Source of the DNA: UBA5066 sp046331465
GTDB lineage: Bacteria; Acidobacteriota; Thermoanaerobaculia; UBA5066
Direction of reading: 5' to 3'
Assembly: GCA_046331465.1 (NCBI GenBank)
Contig: JAXLQV010000002.1
Span: 620,001-684,000, forward strand
DNA length: 64,000 nucleotides
Shown: in pieces, positions 54,250 to 64,000 of the stretch
Layout: each line of letters begins with the position of its first letter
Numbering within the stretch: the first letter of the stretch is position 1
The notes under the pieces: model-generated
What the model was told of the DNA's origin: nothing
Seen by the model: the letters and a program-made list of their open reading frames with translations, nothing else
Databases searched by the model: none
Translations under genes and position numbers: made by a program

Positions 54250-57081
54250 TCAGCGCACCCGGAAGACGTGGACGACGGGCTTCGCCCCGTCCGCGTAGAG
54301 CTCGAGCAGGTAGAGGAGCCCGGCGCTCCGGTCGAAGGTGACGTCGCCGAGTCGGAAGCGCTGCTGGACCCCGGGGCCGATCTCCTCGACGTCCACCTGC
54401 GTCGGGTTCCGGTAGAGCCACGGCTCGACGTCGAGGAACGCGTAGGGCTGAGGGGCCCACGGCTCCGTCGTGCCGGCCGCGACGCGCGCGAGGTCGTCCG
54501 GGTCGTAGAGGAGGAGCCGGCCCGCGAAGCGGCTGCTCCACCAGCCGCGGCTCGACGTGTGGCCCTCGCACTCGACGAGCTCCTCGGCCGGGCACGGCGT
54601 GCCGTCCGCCTTCCGGCAGGTCGTGTACTCGTTCACGAAGTCGCCGGCCACGCACGGCCGGTCGGGCCCGGCGGGGTTCAGGAAGCCGTACCAGAAGCGG
54701 TCGCCGATCCCCTTCGTCCCGGCGAAGAGGACGGCCGACTTCCCGGAGGCGGTCGTCAGCCACGCCGCCCCTTCCCACGCGTCGGCGTGCTGGGTCCCGG
54801 CGAGGCACCGCGTGATTCCTTCCGTGTCGAGCGTGGACTGGTACTGGAGGAGCGTCGTGACGGGGAGAGTCGCGTTGGCGGCGGGCGGCGTTCCTGCGGC
54901 GTCGAGCCAGGGACGGTAGGCGTAGAGCGCCGGGCCCATCCCCGCGAGGCCCCCGTCGCGGTATCGCCCGGTCCCGAGGACGCGGCCGGAGGCGTGGGCG
55001 TTCGCCCAGTCGGAGGGAATCTCCAGCATGTAGCCGTTCGCCGCGTAGGGGGAGAGGCCGTCGAGGAACCAGGCCCCCTTCGGTCGAGGGGAGGAAAGGT
55101 CGGGCTCGAACCAGGCGTGCGTCGGGCGGTCGGGGGGCGGCGGCAGGTGCTCGCCCCACGCGAGGTGGATCCGCGGCCCGGTCTCGGGCCGGTCGAGGAA
55201 CTGCATCCCGATGCGGGGGATCTCGTCGATCCCGGCGAAGAGCCCCCCGGTGACGTCCGCGAGCGGCTGGAGGAGCCGGGCGAAGGGGAGTGCCGCGACG
55301 TCCCGCGAGACGGCCGGCGCCGGGATGGAGACCTCCGCGACGCGGCTCCCGTCGGGGAGGTCGCCGTAGGGCATCCGGTCGTGGCCCGTGACGAAGAGGG
55401 AGCCGTCGAACCCGTCCGCGGAGCCTCCCGGGTCGCCCCCCGGCCGGAACGTCATCGCGTTCCCGCCGTACTCGAAGGTCACCGGCCGCGGTCCCCCTTC
55501 GGGGAGGCGGAACGCGCCGAGGTACTCGAAGTCCGAGGGGGCGATCCGCGTCGCCGGCACCGTCCCGGTCCCGAGCGCCGGAACGTAGGCGCCGTCCCCC
55601 GTCCTCAGGCCCGGCGCCGCCCCGTCGTTCAGGACCCCGTAGGCGAGCCAGGGCGCGCTTCCCGCCGTCCTCCGGATCCTCGCCCAGCCGCTCCGGACGC
55701 CGAGAGGCCGGAGCGGGTCGCCGATCTGGGTCCAGGCCCCCTCCGCCAGCCGGACCGCCGTCGGCGGGCCGGCTGCCGCGCCGCCGGCCTCGCCGTCGAA
55801 GAGCTGGAGCTCGAGCGTGACGGCGCCCGAGCCGGCGGCGCCCGCATGGACGAGGGCGACGTTCGACCGGACCTCTCCGTCGGCCCGCAGGCCGGTGACG
55901 ACCGCCTCGTCCGCAGCCTCCTCGCCGGCCGCGATCCCGGGGAGGAAGACGCCGTAGGCGCCCCCGCCGGGCGAGGGCGAGGAGACGCGGGCGGCGGCGT
56001 GGATCGCGGCGGGAGCCGGGACCGAGACGCGGAGCCTCCCGGCGTACGGTGCGGCGCCCGAGGGTCCTGCGGCGACACCGAGAGCCCGCAGCCAGGCGAT
56101 CGCCTCGGGGACGATCCGCTGCTCGCGGGGGAGGAGGGTGACGGTCGCGCTCCCCCCGGCTCCGAGCGACGGCGAGAGCGACTCGCGGTAGTCGAGCGCG
56201 AGGGGCACGGGGGTCGCGCCGCGGTTCGCGAGGACGAGCTCGGTCCGGAACGCGGGCGTCTCGACGAGGACGGGGACCGTCACGACCGCGGTGGAGGCGT
56301 CGGGAGCCGCGGCGAGGTAGGAGCCGTCGTTCGTCCCGCCGTCGTTGACGACGCCGTAGGCGCCGAAGGCCCCGCCGTCGGTCTTCTCGACGACGACCCA
56401 CCCCTGGTCGATCCCGGCCTTCGCCAGGATCCCGTCGACCTGCCGCCACTCGCCGGGCTCGAGCCTCATCCCGTCGGCGGAGACGGCCTCGCGGCCGTCT
56501 CCCGTCCCGCTCACGGCGACGACCTTCACCGTGACGGAGGACGTGGCCGGGTTGAAGACGGCCAGGTTCGAGCGGTCCGACCCGGTCGCCCGGAGGCCGT
56601 GGACGACGGCCCGCCCGGAGAAGCAGGCCGTGGGGGCGACCGCGGTGTACGCGAGCCCCGCCGCGCCGTCCGGGTGGGGGGAGGAGGTGGGGCTCGTCGT
56701 CCGGGCGACCGCGGCGAGAGAACCGGGCGTCTGTTCGGGAGACGTGATCCGCAGCGTCCCTGCCTGGGCCGCCCCCTCGGAGAGCGACGGGAAGGCGACC
56801 CCGCGGTCCCCGAGAAAACGGACGACGTCGGGGATCGTCCGCTGGGTTCCCGCTGCGAGGCTCTCGGTGACCACTCCCGCCGCCGAGCCGAGAGAGCCCC
56901 TGTAGCCGAGGGTGAGGCCGGCGGTCTCGGTTCCCCTGTTCGTCAGGGTCAGCTCCGTGGTGTAATGCGCCGTCCCGGACCGGACGTCGAGGACGACAGG
57001 GACCACGAGGTCGGCCGCGCGGAGAGGCACCCCTCCCAGAACGGCCAACACCCCGGTCGCGAGGACCAGGCGAACCCCCAT
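54250..57081 (-). CDS. Large secreted protein with Ig-like repeats, unknown function
   Basis: 943 residues from ATG 57081 with GGAGGATG upstream. A signal peptide ends near LRAAD (about 23). The first 520 residues repeat Ig-like units whose core is R-(T/S)-N/E-L-x-L-x-N-R/P-G/A (for example HYTTELTLTNRGTETAGLTL, FRTELVLANRGATPVPLAL, RSNLAVFNPATSSVTVKVV). The same unit forms the C-terminus of the protein at 30474. From about 525 a second region begins TRIAPSDFEYLGAFRLPEGG and continues to the end with many Trp, Tyr and Gly residues, including two paired-Cys loops (PCVAGDF...CRKADGTPCP), and may be a beta-propeller-like sugar-binding or enzymatic domain. Codon use is as in neighbours. Function not known. 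Confidence 0.78.
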   Translation of the reverse strand: MGVRLVLATGVLAVLGGVPLRAADLVVPVVLDVRSGTAHYTTELTLTNRGTETAGLTLGYRGSLGSAAGVVTESLAAGTQRTIPDVVRFLGDRGVAFPSLSEGAAQAGTLRITSPEQTPGSLAAVARTTSPTSSPHPDGAAGLAYTAVAPTACFSGRAVVHGLRATGSDRSNLAVFNPATSSVTVKVVAVSGTGDGREAVSADGMRLEPGEWRQVDGILAKAGIDQGWVVVEKTDGGAFGAYGVVNDGGTNDGSYLAAAPDASTAVVTVPVLVETPAFRTELVLANRGATPVPLALDYRESLSPSLGAGGSATVTLLPREQRIVPEAIAWLRALGVAAGPSGAAPYAGRLRVSVPAPAAIHAAARVSSPSPGGGAYGVFLPGIAAGEEAADEAVVTGLRADGEVRSNVALVHAGAAGSGAVTLELQLFDGEAGGAAAGPPTAVRLAEGAWTQIGDPLRPLGVRSGWARIRRTAGSAPWLAYGVLNDGAAPGLRTGDGAYVPALGTGTVPATRIAPSDFEYLGAFRLPEGGPRPVTFEYGGNAMTFRPGGDPGGSADGFDGSLFVTGHDRMPYGDLPDGSRVAEVSIPAPAVSRDVAALPFARLLQPLADVTGGLFAGIDEIPRIGMQFLDRPETGPRIHLAWGEHLPPPPDRPTHAWFEPDLSSPRPKGAWFLDGLSPYAANGYMLEIPSDWANAHASGRVLGTGRYRDGGLAGMGPALYAYRPWLDAAGTPPAANATLPVTTLLQYQSTLDTEGITRCLAGTQHADAWEGAAWLTTASGKSAVLFAGTKGIGDRFWYGFLNPAGPDRPCVAGDFVNEYTTCRKADGTPCPAEELVECEGHTSSRGWWSSRFAGRLLLYDPDDLARVAAGTTEPWAPQPYAFLDVEPWLYRNPTQVDVEEIGPGVQQRFRLGDVTFDRSAGLLYLLELYADGAKPVVHVFRVR

Positions 57082-57172
57082 GACATCCTCCGGAGGAGCT
57101 TTTCTGAATATGGTGTCGTCCCCGGTGGTGCGCCACGGAGCCCCGGGAGCTCGATCCCGGCACGAGAATCGC

Positions 57173-57201
57173 TTGACGGGACAGCCCGGCGCTGATATAC
57201 A
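57173..57201 (+). promoter_or_regulatory. Promoter of the tRNA-rpmG-secE-rpoB block
   Basis: A -35 TTGACG (57173-57178) and -10 TATACA (57196-57201) are separated by 17 bases. The start of transcription would be near 57208, about 54 bases before the first tRNA. The placement ahead of tRNA genes supports a strong stable-RNA promoter. Confidence 0.82.
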
Positions 57202-57261
57202 CCACGGTTCGCGCGTCCCGGCTTCGGCCGGGTGGCCAGCCGGAGGCCTCGGGCGCGATGG

Positions 57262-57337
57262 GCTGGCGTAGCTCAACTGGCAGAGCAGCCGATTTGTAAT
57301 CGGCAGGTTGCGGGTTCAAGTCCCATCGCCAGCTCCA
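57262..57337 (+). tRNA. tRNA-Thr (anticodon TGT)
   Basis: 76 bases with an encoded CCA. The acceptor stem GCTGGCG/CGCCAGC is perfect, the anticodon stem is GCCGA/TCGGC and the anticodon TGT sits in TTTGTAA. The T arm has the TTCAAGT loop; one C-A mismatch occurs in its stem. Confidence 0.95.
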
Positions 57338-57406
57338 CGGTCGACCCGGGAAGCGGATCCCGGGGCGGCCCGTGGAAGGGAGAGACGTAGAGACGGAAGA
57401 AGGCGT

Positions 57407-57494
57407 GGGTAGGTGGCCGAGTGGTTAATGGCAGCAGACTGTAAATCTGCCGCGCTTAGGCGCTACGGGGGTTCAAATCCCTCCCTGCCCACCA
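57407..57494 (+). tRNA. tRNA-Tyr (anticodon GTA)
   Basis: 88 bases, a type II tRNA with a long variable arm and encoded CCA. Acceptor stem GGGTAGG/CCTGCCC with one G-T pair, anticodon stem GCAGA/TCTGC with CTGTAAA loop, discriminator A. Confidence 0.95.
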
Positions 57495-57552
57495 GCACTT
57501 CCGAGAAAAGCCCCGGCCCGGTGAAGGGCCCGGGGGAACCAGCGGAGACCGG

Positions 57553-57628
57553 GCCCACGTAGCTCAGGCGGTAGAGCACGTCCTTGGTAAGGACGGGGTC
57601 AGCAGTTCAATTCTGCTCGTGGGCTCCA
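57553..57628 (+). tRNA. tRNA-Thr (anticodon GGT)
   Basis: 76 bases, encoded CCA. Acceptor stem GCCCACG/CGTGGGC is perfect and the anticodon loop is TTGGTAA. It reads ACC/ACU codons and complements the TGT isoacceptor nearby. Confidence 0.95.
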
Positions 57629-57693
57629 TTGACCTCTCCCGGGCGCCCGGCCCGGCCGGGGGGAGGGGAAGACGACGGGCCGGAAGGACACCG

Positions 57694-57768
57694 GCGGGAG
57701 TAACTCAGGGGTAGAGTCACAGCCTTCCAAGCTGTTGGTCGCGGGTTCGAATCCCGTCTCCCGCTCCA
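57694..57768 (+). tRNA. tRNA-Gly (anticodon TCC)
   Basis: 75 bases, encoded CCA. Acceptor stem GCGGGAG/CTCCCGC, anticodon loop CTTCCAA, T loop TTCGAAT. It is the last tRNA before rpmG; no tuf gene intervenes. Confidence 0.95.
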
Positions 57769-57840
57769 TCCTCCCGCGCGGGAGGGGACGGGCGGACGGA
57801 CGGGGGAGGCCCCGACAGCGGCGAGGAGGCGGAGAGAGCG

Positions 57841-57996
57841 ATGCCGAGAGACCTGATCAGCCTGGCGTGCGGCGAGTGCAAGCGCCGGAACTACACGACG
57901 ACGAAGAACAAGAAGACCCACCAGGAAAAGCTGGAGGTCTCGAAGTACTGCCGTTACTGCCGCAAGCACACGGCGCACAAGGAAGGCAAGGTCTAG
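57841..57996 (+). CDS. rpmG: 50S ribosomal protein L33, zinc-binding form
   Basis: 51 residues. It begins MPRDLISLACGECKRRNYTT and has two CxxC pairs (CGEC at 10-13 and CRYC about 37-40), the zinc-binding C+ form. NKKTHQEKLEVSKYCRYCRKHTAHKEGK is the classic L33 pattern. It lies between tRNA-Gly and tRNA-Trp in the same transcript, the usual place upstream of secE. Confidence 0.96.
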   Translation: MPRDLISLACGECKRRNYTTTKNKKTHQEKLEVSKYCRYCRKHTAHKEGKV

Positions 57997-58011
57997 GAAA
58001 GGCCTCAGCAC

Positions 58012-58087
58012 AGGGGTGTAGCTCAATTGGCAGAGCAACGGTCTCCAAAACCGTAGGTTCGGAGTTCGAGTCTCCGCACCCCTGCCA
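58012..58087 (+). tRNA. tRNA-Trp (anticodon CCA)
   Basis: 76 bases, encoded CCA, discriminator G. Acceptor stem AGGGGTG/CACCCCT, anticodon loop CTCCAAA, and the TTCGAGT T loop. It separates rpmG from secE, the arrangement found in many bacteria. Confidence 0.96.
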
Positions 58088-58167
58088 CCTTCTCCCCGCC
58101 CGGGTGGGCGGGCCGGACGCCCCGGAACGGGCGGCACGGCGCCCCAGGGCGCAGGAAGACGGATCGA

Positions 58168-58380
58168 ATGAACCTCACCGAGCGGTGGAAGACCTTCAGG
58201 GAGTTCCTCGTCGACGTCCGGAAGGAGACCGGCAAGGTCAGCTGGCCGGCGAAGGAAGAGGTGGTCGGCACGACCACGGTCGTCATCGTCTACACCGTCG
58301 TCGTCGGCGTGTTCCTCTTCGTCGTCGACGCGGCCGTGACTCCCGTCATCAACTGGTTCTTCGCCCAGTTCGGCCACTGA
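58168..58380 (+). CDS. secE: Preprotein translocase subunit SecE
   Basis: 70 residues, the short single-helix form of SecE. The amphipathic helix FREFLVDVRKETGKVSWPAKEEV with the conserved KVxWPxKEE motif clamps SecY, and one membrane helix follows (about 34-60). It is needed for Sec-dependent export. It is followed by nusG 19 bases later. Confidence 0.96.
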   Translation: MNLTERWKTFREFLVDVRKETGKVSWPAKEEVVGTTTVVIVYTVVVGVFLFVVDAAVTPVINWFFAQFGH

Positions 58381-58399
58381 CCCGACGAGGCCTCGCGAA

Positions 58400-58984
58400 A
58401 TGACCGAGCACGACGGCACCCCGGCCCTCACCGACACCGCGTCCGCGGCGCCGTCGATGGACTGGTACATCGTCCACACGTACTCGGGCTTCGAGGACCG
58501 CGTCGTCCAGGAGCTGACGAACCGGATCAAGGCCCAGGGCATGGAGTCCCAGTTCGGCGAGATCCGCGTGCCGAAGGAGACGGTCGTCGAGATGAAGGCC
58601 GGGAAGCGCCGCAACGTCGAGCGCAAGTTCTTCCCGGGCTACGTCCTCGTCCAGATGGAGATGGCCGACGAGACCTGGCACCTCGTGAGGAACACCCCGA
58701 AGGTCACCGGCTTCGTCGGGGGCTCCTCGAAGAGCCCCGTCCCGCTCACGCCGGAGGAGGTCGAGGCGATCCTCCACCACACGGCGGAGTCGAAGGAGAA
58801 GCCGAAGCCGAAGTACACCTACGATCGTGGCGAGAAGGTGAAGATCGTCGACGGCCCGTTCAAGGAGTTCACGGGGGACGTCGAGGAGGTCAACATCGAG
58901 CGCTCCACGCTCCGGGTCCTCGTCACCATCTTCGGCCGGCCGACCCCGGTCGAGCTCGAGTTCGTCCAGGTCCAGAAAATCTGA
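58400..58984 (+). CDS. nusG: Transcription termination/antitermination factor NusG
   Basis: 194 residues. After about 18 extra residues (Ala/Thr-rich) the NGN domain begins DWYIVHTYSGFEDRVVQELTNRIKAQGM and continues with the FFPGYVLVQMEM and PKVTGFVGG segments. The C-terminal KOW domain is GEKVKIVDGPFKEFTGDVEEVNIERSTLRVLVTIFGRPTPVELEF. It binds the RNA polymerase clamp and couples it to Rho or ribosomes. Standard secE-nusG-rplK order. Confidence 0.97.
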   Translation: MTEHDGTPALTDTASAAPSMDWYIVHTYSGFEDRVVQELTNRIKAQGMESQFGEIRVPKETVVEMKAGKRRNVERKFFPGYVLVQMEMADETWHLVRNTPKVTGFVGGSSKSPVPLTPEEVEAILHHTAESKEKPKPKYTYDRGEKVKIVDGPFKEFTGDVEEVNIERSTLRVLVTIFGRPTPVELEFVQVQKI

Positions 58985-59057
58985 CGCAGGGAGGCCCGGC
59001 GCGCCGGTCCTCTGAAGAACGCGGGGCCCTCCCCGCAGCACCTCGAAGGAAGCCACA

Positions 59058-59483
59058 ATGGCCAAGAAAGTCGTCGGGCAGGTCAAGCTCCAGATCGAAG
59101 CCGCGAAGGCGACCCCCGCGCCGCCCGTCGGCACCGCCCTCGGTCCGCAGGGCGTCAACATCATGGACTTCTGCAAGTCCTTCAACGCGAGGACTGCGAA
59201 GGACGCGGGGCTGATCATCCCGGTGGTCGTGACGGTCTATTCCGACCGCTCCTACACCTTCATCACGAAGACCCCCCCGGCCTCCGTCCTCCTCAAGAAG
59301 GCGGCGAAGGTCGAGAAGGGGTCCGGCGTCCCGAACAAGAACCGCGTCGGGAAGGTCACGATGAAGCAGGTCGAGGAGATCGCCAAGCTGAAGTTCCAGG
59401 ACCTCAACGCCGCAGACATCGAGGCCGCCAAGAAGACCGTCGCGGGCACCGCGCGGTCCATGGGGATCGACGTCGAGGGCTGA
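59058..59483 (+). CDS. rplK: 50S ribosomal protein L11
   Basis: 141 residues, exact family length. It begins MAKKVVGQVKLQIEAAKATP and has the proline-rich PPVGTALGPQGVNIMDFCKSFNA linker segment, ITKTPPASVLLKKAA, and the C-terminal RNA-binding domain GKVTMKQVEEIAKLKFQDLNAADIEAAKKTVAGTARSMGI. It forms the GTPase-associated centre with L10 and L12. Confidence 0.97.
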   Translation: MAKKVVGQVKLQIEAAKATPAPPVGTALGPQGVNIMDFCKSFNARTAKDAGLIIPVVVTVYSDRSYTFITKTPPASVLLKKAAKVEKGSGVPNKNRVGKVTMKQVEEIAKLKFQDLNAADIEAAKKTVAGTARSMGIDVEG

Positions 59484-59643
59484 AGAGAACGAAATCGTCG
59501 CGTGACGGTTTCTGATTGAGACGGCGGACGGGCCGGCGCCGACCCTCTCTCGGCGCGCGGCCCCGCGATGCCCGGGTTGCCTCCCGGGGCTTCTCTTCGC
59601 GGGGACGCCGGACGGACGCCGCTCTCGGAAGAGCGGAAGGGAC

Positions 59644-60354
59644 ATGACGGAAGGCAAGAAGTACACCGCCGCGGCCGCCCGAGTCGACCGGACGAAGCTC
59701 TACGACGTCCCTCAGGCCGTCGCGCTCGTCCGCTCGGCGGCGTACGCGAAGTTCAACGAGACGCTCGAGGTCGCCATGCGCCTCGGCGTCGACCCCAAGC
59801 ACGCCGACCAGATGGTCCGCGGGACGGTCGTCCTCCCCCACGGGACGGGCGCCACGATCCGCGTCGCCGTCGTCGCGTCCGGGGAGAAGGTCCGGGAGGC
59901 GGAGGACGCCGGGGCCGACGTCGTCGGAGGGGACGACCTCGTCGCGAAGATCCAGGGGGGATTCCTCGACTTCGAGGCCCTCGTCGCCACGCCCGACATG
60001 ATGAAGTCCCTCGGTCGCCTCGGTAAGGTCCTCGGGCCCCGCGGCCTGATGCCGAACCCGAAGGCCGGCACGGTCACGTTCGACGTCGGCAAGGCCGTCC
60101 GGGAGCTCAAGGCCGGCAAGATCGAGTTCCGCGTCGACAAGACCGCCATCATCCACTGCCCGGTCGGCAAGCTCTCGTTCGAGGACAAGGCGCTCGTGGA
60201 GAACACGGAGGCCCTGATCTCGGCGGTCCAGAAGGCCAAGCCCGCCGCGGCCAAGGGGAAGTACGTGAAGTCGATCTTCATCGGGTCGACGATGGGCCCG
60301 AGCATCCCGGTCGACCCGATGGTCGCCGACAAGCTCGTCGGGAGGACCGCGTGA
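59644..60354 (+). CDS. rplA: 50S ribosomal protein L1
   Basis: 236 residues. KFNETLEVAMRLGVDPKHADQMVRGTVVLPHGTG, FDFEALVATPDMMKSLGRLGKVLGPRGLMPNPKAGTV (here FLDFEALVATPDMM) and KAGKIEFRVDKTAIIHCPVGKLSF are the conserved blocks. L1 forms the mobile stalk that ejects E-site tRNA. The 160-base gap after rplK holds a CCCCGCG...CGCGGGG stem near 59560-59610 but no promoter. Its stop overlaps the rplJ GTG (GTGA). Confidence 0.97.
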   Translation: MTEGKKYTAAAARVDRTKLYDVPQAVALVRSAAYAKFNETLEVAMRLGVDPKHADQMVRGTVVLPHGTGATIRVAVVASGEKVREAEDAGADVVGGDDLVAKIQGGFLDFEALVATPDMMKSLGRLGKVLGPRGLMPNPKAGTVTFDVGKAVRELKAGKIEFRVDKTAIIHCPVGKLSFEDKALVENTEALISAVQKAKPAAAKGKYVKSIFIGSTMGPSIPVDPMVADKLVGRTA

Positions 60355-60875
60355 ACCGCACCGAGAAGACCGAGGCCATCGCCAGGATGGCGGAGTCGGT
60401 GGGGAGCGCCCCGCACGCCTTCCTCATCGACTTCCAGGGGATCAACGTCATCGACGTCACCGAGCTGCGCCGGCAGGTCCGCGCGACGGGCTCGGACTAC
60501 GTCGTCGTCAAGAACACGCTCGCGCTCCGCGCCTTCAAGGACGCCCCGATCGGCGCGCTGTCCGAGCACTTCACCGGCATGACCGCGGTCGCCTACTCGA
60601 AGACCGACATCGTCCAGCTGGCGAAGGTCCTCCACCAGTTCGGCAAGACGAACCCCAAGATCAAGGTCAAGGCCGCCCTCGTCGAGGGCCGCCCGGTGCC
60701 CGCCACCGCCCTCGAGTCGCTCGCGAGCATGCCGACGCGGCCCGAGCTCGTGGCCAGGCTCCTCGGCCTGATGCAGTCGCCGGTCCGCCGCCTCGTGACC
60801 GTCCTGTCGGCCCCGCAGCGGAAGCTGGCGATGACCGTCTCGGCCGTGGCCGACAAGAAGAGCGCCGCGGCCTGA
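60351..60875 (+). CDS. rplJ: 50S ribosomal protein L10
   Basis: 174 residues from GTG 60351. L10 is the base of the L7/L12 stalk. APHAFLIDFQGINVIDVTELRRQVRATGSDYVVVKNTLALRAFKD and FTGMTAVAYSKTDIVQLAKVLHQFGK are typical, and the C-terminal helix that binds L12 dimers is LLGLMQSPVRRLVTVLSAPQRKLAMTVSAVADKK. It overlaps rplA by four bases. Confidence 0.96.
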   Translation: MNRTEKTEAIARMAESVGSAPHAFLIDFQGINVIDVTELRRQVRATGSDYVVVKNTLALRAFKDAPIGALSEHFTGMTAVAYSKTDIVQLAKVLHQFGKTNPKIKVKAALVEGRPVPATALESLASMPTRPELVARLLGLMQSPVRRLVTVLSAPQRKLAMTVSAVADKKSAAA

Positions 60876-60936
60876 GGCCGGGCTCCCGAAACCGAACCAA
60901 CGAAACGCGCACGCGCGAAGAGACAAGGAGAACGAA

Positions 60937-61317
60937 ATGGCCCTTTCCGTCGAGCAGTTCGTCGCCGAAGTCGAGGGGATGACCGTCCTCGAGCTCAACA
61001 ACCTGGTCAAGGCCCTCGAGGAGAAGTTCGGCGTCTCCGCGGCGATGATGGCCGCCCCGGCCGCCGCGGCCGCCCCGGCTGCCGCCGCCGCCCCCGTCGA
61101 GGAGCAGACGGAGTTCACGGTCGTCCTCAAGGAGGCCGGCTCGAACAAGATCAACGTCATCAAGGCGGTCCGCGAGGTCAACTCCTCCCTCGGCCTGAAG
61201 GAGGCCAAGGACCTCGTCGAGAACCTCGGGACCCTGAAGGAGTCCGTCTCGAAGGACGAGGCGGCCGCGATCAAGAAGAAGTTCGAGGAGATCGGCGCCA
61301 AGGTCGAGGTCAAGTAG
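60937..61317 (+). CDS. rplL: 50S ribosomal protein L7/L12
   Basis: 126 residues with the usual three parts: the L10-binding dimerisation domain LELNNLVKALEEKFGVSAA, an Ala/Pro hinge (about 38-55), and the C-terminal factor-binding domain EQTEFTVVLKEAGSNKINVIKAVREVNSSLGLKEAKDLVENLG. The ATG has AAGGAGAA upstream, one of the best ribosome-binding sites here, fitting its four copies per ribosome. Confidence 0.97.
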   Translation: MALSVEQFVAEVEGMTVLELNNLVKALEEKFGVSAAMMAAPAAAAAPAAAAAPVEEQTEFTVVLKEAGSNKINVIKAVREVNSSLGLKEAKDLVENLGTLKESVSKDEAAAIKKKFEEIGAKVEVK

Positions 61318-61361
61318 TCCGGCGTGTCCCCCAACGGGAGACCGTCCGGTGACGGACGTCG

Positions 61362-61400
61362 ATTCCCCGAGGGGCCGGTTCGACCGGCCCCCCGGGGATC
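61362..61400 (+). terminator. Attenuator-like hairpin between rplL and rpoB
   Basis: A 9-bp GC stem (61371-61379 with 61383-61391) with a TCG loop is extended outward by an imperfect ATTCCCCG/CGGGGAT pairing. No T tract follows, so full termination is unlikely. A partial terminator at this point is known from other bacteria and sets the rpl to rpo ratio. Confidence 0.6.
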
Positions 61401-61471
61401 GCGCCGTCTCGCCGGGCGGTATTTCCCTCTTTTCGCGTCACCCGTCTCTCGGCTGAAGGGAGCCCGCTCGA

Positions 61472-64000
<2,529 letters not shown>

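Noticed and set aside
59484..59643. An L1-binding site in the rplK-rplA gap
   Set aside because: One GC stem is present, but the helix-with-internal-loop pattern of L1 sites could not be seen. The usual site is upstream of rplK.

Overview
The window is a GC-rich bacterial chromosome segment with dense, mostly co-directional genes. GTG starts and four-base stop/start overlaps (ATGA, GTGA, TTGA and even CTGA) are common. No rRNA, CRISPR array, prophage or intact insertion sequence is visible; the only mobile-looking DNA is a 72-bp inverted-repeat element at 45650-45721. The mix of genes suggests a Gram-negative, piliated, heterotrophic bacterium: type IV pilus secretin, many lipoproteins, RlpA, a TonB-type domain, HEAT-cyclophilin and roadblock proteins. 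An extra zinc-ribbon segment in RpoB makes Acidobacteriota the most likely phylum. That assignment is inference, not proof.

Layout. 1-107: start of rpmB on the minus strand. 356-6142: pilMNOPQ, the type IV pilus alignment complex and secretin, followed by two exported lipoproteins (one with many IPT/TIG repeats) and a strong terminator at 9792-9826. 9862-14386: a TPR-roadblock protein, accB-accC, aroK and a metallophosphoesterase. 14392-17955: a HEAT-repeat/cyclophilin lipoprotein and an unrecognised 457-residue protein. 17991-26637: ribBA, molybdenum-cofactor genes (mobA, moaC, mogA, and mobB fused to a NamZ-type muramidase), a convergent membrane glycosyltransferase pair, a SpoIID-like protein, a quinone oxidoreductase and a phosphoglycolate-phosphatase-like gene. 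26680-28966: class V aminotransferase and D-Ala-D-Ala ligase. 28976-32051, minus strand: roadblock protein, ParA and a repeat-containing secreted protein. 32218-35322: aspartase with an N-terminal cyclic-nucleotide-binding-like domain, and phosphofructokinase.

35558-41081 is mostly minus strand: Hsp20 with a near-consensus promoter, an old-yellow-enzyme reductase, trxC, rlpA, purB and a 56-residue zinc ribbon; pepE and a 64-residue membrane protein run the other way. 41130-45634: arginine deiminase, an SH3-TonB lipoprotein, an FHA-GAF-adenylate cyclase and rdgB. 45694-47968, minus: ubiE/menG-folD-coaE. 48268-54195: a translation and isoprenoid operon (rplM, rpsI, rpsB, tsf, pyrH, frr, ispD, ispF, rlmB) behind a TTGACA-17-TATGTT promoter. 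54250-57081: a large secreted protein on the minus strand. 57262-64000: the tRNA/ribosomal/RNA polymerase block tRNA-Thr, Tyr, Thr, Gly, rpmG, tRNA-Trp, secE, nusG, rplK, rplA, rplJ, rplL and rpoB (cut by the window end).

The most notable points are: an in-frame NamZ-MobB fusion; an aspartase carrying a degenerate cNMP-binding domain; two lipoprotein genes whose only credible start is CTG overlapping the upstream stop; a recurrent TAnnnT box 6-8 bases before start codons, which implies leaderless mRNAs; a 22-codon ORF coupled to mogA; a ParA-roadblock pair; and the RpoB zinc-ribbon segment.
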